Positions 37,401 to 47,800 of a DNA stretch of 64,000 nucleotides are shown piece after piece. The notes under the pieces were generated by a model, which worked only from the letters and a program-made list of their open reading frames with translations, had not been told where the DNA came from and ran no database searches. The DNA lies in the NCBI RefSeq assembly GCF_019703515.2, contig NC_059372.1:14774492-14838491 (forward strand), read 5' to 3'. The position numbers and the translations under genes were made by a program. Numbering within the stretch: the first letter of the stretch is position 1; every line of letters starts with the position of its first letter. The stretch is from Myxocyprinus asiaticus. Its lineage: Eukaryota > Chordata > Actinopteri > Cypriniformes > Catostomidae.

Positions 37401-40400
37401 ATAATAATTTGGGAAAATGTTTATTTCTACGTGATGGAATTATGAAACGCCTTAATTTTATTATAAGCCTGAAGGGCAGATTTGAAATGAACCAAAATGA
37501 AGCATTTACCTAGCTTTTCTCATTTTATACTGGATCAGCAAATGAGTGATTGTGCGGTTTAAGGACCTTTTTTGTTTTACACCACTTTTCTTCGAAGGGC
37601 CAGCTATCATTGCCTGTTAACCAAGCTATAATGGTTGCAGTTACTTGCAGGCAGTTGGAAGACTAGAGTTGTCTAATAATTGTAACCATTGTGTTGGAAA
37701 GCAGATTAATTGTAGCTATCTCAGTGTCCTTATTGTGTGTCCATCCTTACATTTGTTTTGATATCGTTATTTTGTTTCTCACAAAGGTATTAATGGCTGA
37801 TAGAATGTCTGATTTACCTCAGTAGACCTCAGTGTCCTTTCTACTTGAAGACACATCCATTTAAGGCAATACTCAAAACACCCGTTTCATTGAACCTATT
37901 TCTATCTCCCAACTTTTTGCCTTAAGAGGAAACGGTATAGTTCTGCTCTTGCAGCACTTGAGAGATTTTGCCGTTAACCTGGGATCTCATTCCTCTAGCG
38001 ATGGGATTCATAAGAAGCACACAGTTCTATAGGTTGTCTTGCTGAAAGATGTACCATAATGGCTTCTGGCCTCAAAATAATAATTTTCAATTATTAGGAA
38101 TTTTTGCACTAGAAGTAATACAAATTGTAACTTTTCATTTAATACTTATGTGTTGAAAATATGTACCATAGCAAATTAATTGGAACAACTAGTTTTGACC
38201 TTAATAAAAAAAAATTGTTTTCAGTGAGACCATGACCAACTTTCAAACTCTGAGCAAATAGTCACAACAAAATGTCAGATTTGTTTCTCCTAAATGAAGT
38301 GTCAAGTACTGATTTACACTATTAAAAATACAGCACAGAAAATTCGTAAAGATAACAAAAATATTATCAGTACAATGAACAAAGGTAAAAAAAAAAAAAT
38401 TGAGAATACCTCTGTCAAAAACAAATATTGCCCAATGATAAATTATTTCATACAAACCAAGGTTAATGAATTTTGTCTCCACTTTTATTTAGTTGGTTGT
38501 GACATTTAGGTAGTAAATCTTGTGCAGTCTTACAAAAGCAAATCTTTAAAACAAGAGCACAATACTGAAATGTGCTATACAGTACGTAATTCCTCAAGAA
38601 GTGTGGTCTGAATTGCCTTGAAATGGCAATCTTACCTCATAAACTAGTTGTCCTTACAATCTATTGCGCTATATATATATGGACACATTATTTTTTAAGT
38701 AGACTTTTAGCTACGCATGCTCCGTGCAACTGGAATCCTAAGGTCGTGTTCCTGAGGCCTTGTGAAATGGAGAACATTGGAGTTTTCAAGGGGTGCTCTT
38801 GAACTTAAATGATGTCCTTCACCCTGGCTTAGTGTTTTGCTTCATACTTCTGATTCATTGAGTTGTTACTCTATAAGCGCTAATAGTACAAATCATGAAT
38901 CTGCTAGCGAATTATATATAAATAAGCAAAAATAGCTGCTTTTTGTTGCTCTCACCAGCAGCTTGTTTTCATAAGGCTAGTTAGAAGACCACCGAAGTCT
39001 GACTGAATGGCTTATCTGACAGGGCACGTAGGGATCCCTTTAAAATCCATTTTCATATTTGACGAAAGCTATGCAGGAGTACTTTCATTTGCTCTCACAA
39101 ATTTGCATAGTGCCACCAGAGACAGCTCAAGCGCTTCGATAACGGATCACAAAACTTCATCTGTAAATCCAAAATACTGTCCTTATTTGCTTGTAGGCTT
39201 TGGTTGAGAAAATGACTGCTTTGCGTGGCATGCTGCTATTTCTTTGGAGTCTGTAAGCGTCTTCATCATCTCTTTAAAATATAACTTTGTGACGAGTATG
39301 TGGGATTGTGCCTTTTGTTATCAAGTAAATGCCACAGGGTATGGTCTTCCATTAACACCTTTAGTGAGCCTTATGAATGAACAACTGTTGTAAGTTTCAA
39401 AAGTAGCCACCATCAACGTGGTTGTGTTTTGAGCCGTCAAAACTCTCAATTGAATTAGTCACGACACCACAAATGAATAAATAATTTTTGTACATGTAAT
39501 GACAAAAAAAACGTGGTCGATTCTATCTAGTGACCTGTTTGAACTCTTGTTTAGTTTTACAAAGTGTGAATTCTTTATTGAAGTAAATATGTGCCGTGTT
39601 GTTTTCGTGTGGTAATGCATTGGAGATTAGTTGTAACCCAATGTCTTGTAGAATGTTGGCATGACTCCTTTACTCTGTTGTATTGACGTCAAAAGTATCC
39701 ACCTGAAATGGACTGAAGTGCAATAACTTTTTTTGTGCGCCATAGTATCCTTAATGGAGGAGAATGCCCTCGTACATCATCCATAATTTTTTCTTTGAGC
39801 AGGGTATTTTATTTTCTTATTTATGTTTTGGATTGTAGAAAATTAAACTCCTTCCTTCTTTGCCTCCATAAGTGGCACTTCCTCGTGGAATGTACGATGG
39901 ACTTGTTGGAAACTGTGATGGGTGTCAAAGCCTTATTGATACTTCTTGCTCACTGGAAAGATGGCAATTCTATTTGTTCGTTGGCTTATTGGTCAAATAG
40001 TGCCGTTTTCCATGTACCTTTTCCAGCACCACTGAAAGTCCATGTCAGCTTTTGTGGCTTGTAAGCATAATTTGTGTATGTGTGTGGTGGTGTTTAGACC
40101 TACTAATTTACCTCTGATTATTTGATTTGATACCAAAAGCAAAGCGCATTGCCTAGGATTACAATTCTTTTTAATCAGATTAGAGTTGTAATGTTTCCTT
40201 TTGGAAATGGTATCTTGAATGTTAAACTGTATTGGTCCTCTTTCGTATTTTCCTTGATGCTTTGCCGATGTCTGAACCATCAAGATCCCATTTGCCATTT
40301 AATGTGTTCTTAAATTCTCAAAAAATACAAAAATATTTTTACTTGTATCATAATGCAACATTCCTTTTTGAATTTCATTGTACCAGTCAAAACAGATTAA

Positions 40401-42773
40401 TAGTTTAATAGTTGGCACTCAAGACTGGAAGACATCGTCAGTAGTTCAGTCTGAAATAACTTCATTTGTAACTTTTATGGTCCTTCATTTTGGCCTCAAG
40501 AAATCAGCGATTTCACATTTTAACCTGAATTATAGGGAGCACACTGAATAAAACAAGTACTCTAGTATTTCACAACAAAGGACCAATGTATGTGTCTGTA
40601 GAGATGGCCACTTGATTTCATTTAAGAACAAGCAATACAAGCATCAAGAGACAATTGTATATTTCTGAAGATTTGTTGGCATTGGCTAGTTTTGGCCTAG
40701 CTATTAAATCTGTGGCACCTTAGGTTTAACACCCTCTTCTTGTAACTGAAACTTAACACAAAAGATTTCAGTGCTAAGAGAGCCTTATTTCAGTCAAACT
40801 GAATGTGAATTGGATGTGTGCAGGATTTGGCCATTTTAAAAGGACTGGCTTTCATCAAGTGGACTTTTCTACGTCCCATGTTTGAATCCGGTTTTACTTG
40901 GACCCACCGTCCATAAGACTTTCCAAAAGTTTGCTGTTATGCGAGGAAAGCAAAAATACTACACTGTGGCTAGGTTTCCATTGTCAAAACACAAAACCAA
41001 ATGGCTTGAATGGAAACAATTTCCGATAAATCAGGGTTACAATCACTGCTCTCGAACTCTGCTTAACATGCCAAGTTTTTCGCTACCAGTTAATCTTCAT
41101 AATTTGCGCTAACATCGGACAAAGTGACCATACGATTCAATGTTTCAAAAAGGAAATCCACTTAACGTTGCACTTTTTACCTGAGTATTTGAACTTCGAG
41201 CCATTCGGTTGAAACGTGACACAATCTTGGGCTTGTAGATCGCATTTGTCCAATCCCAGATTTTGTTTGGAGTTTCGACTGTGGAAATGTAGTGACTGAT
41301 GGTGTAGAGCAGCACCCGTGTGTGTGTGTCGCTGTATGCGAGTGTGAAATTAACTGGGGTCATATCAAACCCTGTATACCTCATCAACATATCTGCAAAT
41401 ATTCTTATCCTGTCTTTTAAGTTGAACATGTAAGAGATACCATCACCAGCAAAAGCTTGGGACCATTGCAGGGTCTACTACATCACACCAATTCTGTATC
41501 AATGAACAAGATCATAATTTTCTTGCATAAAACACCTACCACTCTGCTTCGAGCCTAACCCATATGCGGGTGTTACAAAGACTTTGGTTTAGAATGAGCT
41601 AAATATGTGGCATTTTAAGTAGCATTATTCCTACCTCTGTGTTACAGCTTGATGCATCAAAATTTCCATCAGTTGTGTTGAAAAATGGAAATATATATGT
41701 CTATGGAACAGATATATAACTTATAACCAACAATCGGTGATCTAAGACAACAGTTAGTGTGCTCGGCTGTGTCTGTCTGTGTGTAACATATATTTATAAG
41801 TATACACAACAGAGTTCCACTGGAATGTGAAGCCAGACTGTATTATGATTTTTGTGTGTATTTTTCTTTTTAGCTTTCTCCCCATTATATTTCAAATGAT
41901 GTCATATGTGTCTTGCCTCTGTTGCTCCTCACTTTGTTTTTTTTTTTGACAAAACAGGAAAATATCAGCCTATACTAGCTGGCATTTACATTTCTACTAA
42001 TTTTTCCCCTGGTTTTGATTTCTTCATTTTCTCTCACTTCTAAATGTTCACTGTGAGCGCTCTGAACTCAAGTTTACAGCTCTTCATGGTATGTAAGTGT
42101 ATCTAGTTGAGTTCAGTAGAGTGTGTGTGGATGGTTGTGTAACTTTGGTACTGAAGCAACCACTCAATTTTCTACTGGTGTTGGGGGTTTGAAAGGGGGT
42201 TGGTTAGTTTTGAATTATGCACATTCATTCTGTACTAAAAACAAATGGGGTATATGGAGTTCCCTAGCCTTACGCCCTTCCAAAACACTATGCCAGTCTC
42301 TGGCTAGTCCGCATTAGCTATATCAGCCTCCCTGCAAACTTTGTACCTCTGTACATATTCATTTTGGACATAGGGGGCAAGGGGCAAATTCGGTGGATTC
42401 TGCCCATGTGTGTCAGGGTCAGTCATGTGACCCCTCTTAGACCTGAGGAAGGAGAAGCCTCACACTTTCAACCCCACAAAAATAGACCTCAAGCCATTCA
42501 TTTCCTTATGTGACAATGCAATCCTGAAAGCACTTTGCCTTGTTAATTCATAATATGAGCTTGTGAATGGTTACTTGTTACTAACAGATGTGAAACTCTG
42601 TACATGTATTTAAGAAAGAACATACATTTTAATTTGAGCTTATTAAAAATGAATTGGTCTCTGACTTTAAAGAAAAAAAAAAAAAACATATGTTTTTGTT
42701 AGTCAGATTCATGAACTGCTGCAGCCAGAAGGTCTTGTCATTCAGTATCGTGGCTTAGAATTGGTAATGTTGA

Positions 42774-42779
42774 AATAAA
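42774..42779 (+). terminator. ankrd52: Poly(A) signal AATAAA, likely the distal ankrd52 site
   Basis: AATAAA is followed within about 25 bases by a GT-rich stretch (gtagttgttgtgtgtc), the usual cleavage context. It sits at the boundary between the repeat-free tract and AT-rich repeat DNA. A variant ATTAAA lies near 42,643. Confidence 0.55.
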
Positions 42780-42800
42780 ATGCTATTGCAACACAAGTAG

Positions 42801-43436
42801 TTGTTGTGTGTCTTTGCTAAATGTTTCTCTTTACACTAAAAAAGCAAAATGTTAGCGTGTTGTAATGGCAATTTTAAATTGTCAACTTAAGCGGGAAAGT
42901 TGCTTAAACAGAAAATCAATAGAAGTTGTTAAATGAGCTTGACTTTCTAAGTTCAGTCAACTTCATTCTAATTCAGTTTAAACTGAATATACTGTAGAAG
43001 TTCAATTCCTTATGTAATATTATTGATAACCATAGATGTAGTTAGTGGTGTCTCATTGTCAGAGGTAAATCAACTGCCATTTGATGTTACATGCAAATCA
43101 CAGTGATGGTGACAATCATCACGCACATCATTGAGTAAAAAAAAAGAGAGCTTTGAATTATTGCTACATGACAAATAACTGAAATTAGCAGCCACAACAG
43201 CATAAATAAATGCTAACGAGCACTGCAATTTGCAAAATTTCCAGAATGGTCTACGGTAACTCAGATATCCGCTCTGTACAATTTTGGTGAGAAGAATAGC
43301 ATCTCGGAATGCTATTCTGATATGCGGGTTGGTGTTGTTTAGGTGGCTCGAGGGGGACCTACACAATATTAGGCAGGTGGTTTTAATGTTGTGGCTGATC
43401 GGTGTATAGAGACCATCAGTCAGTAGTTCATAAAGC
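42801..43436. other. Intergenic spacer between ankrd52 and slc39a5
   Basis: AT-rich, with a MITE-end trace near 43,340-43,406 (ggtggttttaatgttgtggc). An open frame of 152 codons on the minus strand (43070-43528) runs into the adjacent transposon and has no domain features. Confidence 0.4.
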
Positions 43437-44552
43437 CAGGGGTTTTCAAACTCTTTGATGCCAAGGACCCCTGAATATATGCTGAATAACAAAAAGGCAG
43501 TGATATATTTTTGTGTGTAAAGACCCATTTATACTGTGTCTATAATGTGAAGAAAAATATTGTCTTAATTCTACTGAAATCAGTTGTAGGCCTTAGATAA
43601 ACAAATTAAAATTAATAATTTCCATTTTGGTAAATGTTTATTTTCCGTGTACCCTCTAACACCCCATTGCGGCCCCCTGGGGGTCCCTGGGGCCAGCTGC
43701 ACCAGCTATACGTAAATTACAACTTAGCCTAGTTGTGATGTAAATGGGCACTAAGTCACAATTTATGCACGACTAAATATTTGAGCACTGCACCATTAAA
43801 CATAGGTAGAACGTAACCCTTCATATAAACTAAATATTTACGGAAGACTGACCAGGAGCAACGGATGGAATAAAAAAGCAGACTGATATTTTATGACATC
43901 AATGAGCTCGTGTTTTGCGTGACAGGCATCAATCATTTTGACATGCAGTATGATGTTGACATTTACACTCGTTTACATTTACGAGGAAAAAAACGTACTT
44001 TTAAGCGGCTCTTCAGCATGAAACCGTTCTAACTGTGCAGTTTTCAGGATGTGTCGCCAAGTGTCAAGTTTCAACACATTCAAAATATATATAGGATATT
44101 AAAATGAATAAATGTCTATTTTTACAGCCTGTTGTATTAGTATTTATCACCCCTTATTTTAGATCCAGTTCCTATATAATGTTATTAACACAAGGCAAAT
44201 ATAGGCTACTATTTATCAATTCTACTTTTATTACGTATCGTATTTCAATGGGGATATAATTTATTACAGCTGACAGTTACGTGAGCAAACAAGGTTTGAA
44301 CATCAACCGTAACAAGATCAAACATTCACAGCTTTTTAACACTTCTGTGTACAAATTTGAAGGCTGTTTATTGGATCAATACAAGTAAATGTCATATTAC
44401 CAACAGGTGGTGCAACCAAATTAAGCACTGACTTAGTTACAAACTAACTAGTAGTTACTAAGCCCTTAGTGTGAACTTTACGTCCCAACTTACGTGAGAT
44501 CTTACGCACAGCTGGTGCAACCCTACCCTGGACCCCAGTTTGAAAACCCCTG
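43437..44552. mobile_element. hAT-like non-autonomous element at the end of slc39a5
   Basis: Terminal repeats caggggttttcaaact (left) and agtttgaaaacccctg (right) are flanked by near-identical 8-mers, cataaagc (43429-43436) and cattaagc (44553-44560). No transposase is left. Its right end overlaps the last slc39a5 codons. Confidence 0.8.
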
Positions 44553-44807
44553 CATTAAGCGATAGGGAATGTACACAATATTGCTGGTTTGGACAGAAAA
44601 ATTCACACCACCATGACATCTTAAGAATGCTATTCCATTTGTACTATCTTTATATCTTAAGCAATCTCCCAATTTAACAGCAATGTGGTCATCAAAGAGG
44701 GCGATACAAAGCATGATGGCGCCCCCTATCAGCAGGCCCAGACTCTGCAGGAGGAAGTGCTTCATAGGGCTCAGAGATCCAGCATCTCTATGCAGCATTT
44801 CAGGCAT
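44523..44807 (-). CDS. slc39a5: slc39a5 last exon (TM8 and transposon-supplied end)
   Basis: After acceptor tttcttag the exon reads MPEMLHRDAGSLSPMKHFLL, then LGLLIGGAIMLCIALFDDHI (TM8). It continues about 46 residues beyond TM8 to a TAG at 44523. The last ten codons lie within the terminal repeat of a hAT-like element (43437-44552). Confidence 0.8.
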   Translation of the reverse strand: MPEMLHRDAGSLSPMKHFLLQSLGLLIGGAIMLCIALFDDHIAVKLGDCLRYKDSTNGIAFLRCHGGVNFSVQTSNIVYIPYRLMQGFSNWGPG

Positions 44808-47800
44808 CTAAGAAAACATTATAACAGTATATCTTAGAAGCTATATAAAGATATTGTATTCCTTATGAATTTTATGCAGATGAAACAAAAGTCTCCCAAG
44901 AAAATCAACAAAAGGACCTGACACAGACTCTTGCATGTCATAACACCTGAAGAACTGAGGGATGTGGGGAAATTTTGAATTTTGCCAAGCAAAACAATCT
45001 GTTAATTATTACCATGTCAGCAAGAGCAACATAGAGGAAAACCCCAGCAGTCATGGTGAGAATCCAGGGAGAGTGTGCCACCCACTGGTTCCCCAGTGCT
45101 GTGCCAGTTAACACATCCAAAAAGCCCAGCAGAGCAGACAGAGCGCTAAACACAGCCAGCCTGCATATAGGCCATCCTGCAGCCAACAGCAACGCCAAAT
45201 CGCCTGCAGAGAAGAGCAAAGAACAAAGGTATTTGTGATATTGATGAATGGAGAACATCAACACGTGCAATTTAAGCGGTCTTATTGATCCTGAATAAGA
45301 AGATGCAAATATATGAATTATTATAAATATCCATGAATGGGTTCTGTTTGCATTTTGATCACAAGGAATAACAAGAAGCTTGTTGAATTTGTCTGTTGTA
45401 CCTAATTCATGAAGAAGCTCATAGCAGAAGACAGCGATTGTTGTGCTAAGTCCACCCATCAGACTCAGAGAAAATGCAACACCTATAGGGAAAAAAGTCA
45501 GAAAATATATAACTTAATATATTATATTTGAAATGTTTGAAAGAGACTTACCATCTTGCAAAACAATGTTCATAGAGATGCACCAAGTAATATTTTTGTT
45601 TGTTTGTGAGTGTACATCGAATTTAAAACTACTAATCTTTAGGTATGAAGCTTTTTTTATTTAAATTATTAGTGCAGTTTTAATGAGTAATAGAGTGGCA
45701 AGAAAAAGTATGTAAACCCTTTGGAATTACCTGCATTTATGTATAAATTTATCTTAAAATCTGGTTTGATCATCTAAGTTACAATAATGAACAAACACAA
45801 TCTGTTTTAACTAATAAAACACAAATTATTGTATTGTTCTTGTACATATTGAAAACATCATTCAGACATTCATAGCGTGGGTTGGAAAAAGTATGTCAAC
45901 CCCTAGGCTAATGATGTCAACAAAAGCTAATTGGAGTCAGAAGTTGGCAAACCTGGAATCCAATTAATTAAATTAGGTTGGAGGTGTGGTTTAGAGCTAT
46001 TTTGAATTATAAAAAACACTCAAACATTTTGAGTTTGCTATTCAAAAGAAGCATCTTGACACTCTTGGGAAAAAGTTTTGTGGACTGATGAAACTAAGTT
46101 TGAAAATTTTGGGAAGAGCATGCAGCACTACATATGCCATAAAAAGGGCAGTGCATACCAACATGAAAACATCATCCCAACGGTGAAGTATGGTGGAGGG
46201 AGTATGATTTGGGGCCTGGACCGCTGATGCATCATCTAGGAAGAAATTAATTTCCGAGCTTATCAAGATATCCTACGGTATAATGTTGGGTGATACAGCA
46301 GGACAATGACCCTAAACATCGAAGGAACCACTGCTGTAGTTGATTTACTAACCCTGATTGTGGAGGCCCCCCAACACTGCACATTTTGTATATCTGCACA
46401 CCCAGTTTAGGTCTTGAAGTCTCTACTAATGAGCTGAATCCATGTGTGTTTGATTAGGGAGATATCCAAAATGTGTAGTATTGGGGGGCCTCCAGGAATA
46501 GGGTTGGGAACCACTGAACTACAGAATGGCTTCAAAAAAAGAAAATTTGGAGTGGCCCAGTCAGACCCCATCTTTAACGAAGATGAGATCACATTTTATG
46601 GCCAATTAATGCAGACAACCAGTTTATTCTAAAGGGTTCACATATTTTTCTTGCTACTGTAGTTTTATGTATAACCCCTACCAATGGCTAGTCCATCTGT
46701 AAGATTATGTATTCCATTTCCCACGACTACCATCCATGCCATGCTTCTGATTCCAGTCTTCTCTGAACCAGGCTGCACATGAGAATGCCCGTGCCCAGTC
46801 TCTGAACTCTCATTCTGATTGAGTGATGAGGAGCCTAGGATGGAGTCCAGATCAAATGAGATGTTTCATAAACACCGATGGTTTTTCTTCTGGTTTGCTA
46901 TTTTTTCATGTCTGAAATTAAACATACCCCGCAGTTTATCTAACTCCCTTCCAGACTCTGGCATCATGACTCCCTTTCTTTAAACTCTGTTGAAAGAAAT
47001 GGACAAACATAAAATAACTAATGGTCTACAAACAGACAACCTCTCCTCATCACATTTCTCAAGGTTTTCTTGATCTTTTGAAATGTCAACATTTCTTTAC
47101 ACAGTACATTAAACATACAGTATGTTTCAAAACCGAAAAATTCCTTTCTGGTCCATGTACTGTAAATAAGCTGCAAAAATGAATTCCAAAATCTCAGGAT
47201 TTCTGATGTCAGAAACCAAAATACATTAACATGACTGCCCATATTTACATGTCAATGATGCTTGCTTGTTGTTGGCCTGTCCAGTCATGGTGAAATAATA
47301 AGTAGGAAGTAGGATAGATACATTTATTAACTTTTATAGACCTGCAGTCTGTGAATAATCGTGTTATTTCTCATTTTCTTGAAGCAAAATATAATTTCAT
47401 ACGTATACAGTACGTTTCTTTTTTCATATTGATTAGGGGGTTAAATATGACCAGGGCATTTTCTTTACCTGAAATCACAAACAACCAACTTCTATAGCAC
47501 TTCAATATACAACATTAAACAATTATTTGTATATATATTATATATTGTAACATTTATTTACATTTATTTTGTTTCTATAATTATATAATATTCTATTTTG
47601 CCAGAATTATAGTACTTGTGCTATACAGTAAATATATACAAAAAGTTATGATTGTATTAGTAATGTTTTTATGCAATTTAAAGTATATAAATGACACACA
47701 ATATTTAAAATATTACTGAAGAATATCATAAGAATAAATAACAGATATTAACAGAAATTAAAATAATTTGTTCAATTTTATTTTTACTCAATAACTGCAT

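Larger units (their letters stand above)
33720..42800 (+). other. ankrd52: Probable long 3' UTR of ankrd52
   Basis: About 9 kb follow the stop codon with no open frame that looks coding and no recognisable transposon, apart from a short MITE-like trace near 33,950 and a TG repeat. This contrasts with the transposon-dense flanks. It ends at AATAAA (42774-42779) with a GT-rich downstream element. Mammalian ANKRD52 also has a multi-kilobase 3' UTR. Assignment to the transcript is inferred. Confidence 0.6.

Noticed and set aside
39735..40064. 109-codon open frame in the 3' UTR region
   Set aside because: Composition is that of the surrounding non-coding DNA, with no splice or homology support.
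43070..43528. 152-codon minus-strand open frame
   Set aside because: It spans the edge of a hAT element and AT-rich spacer with no domain features.
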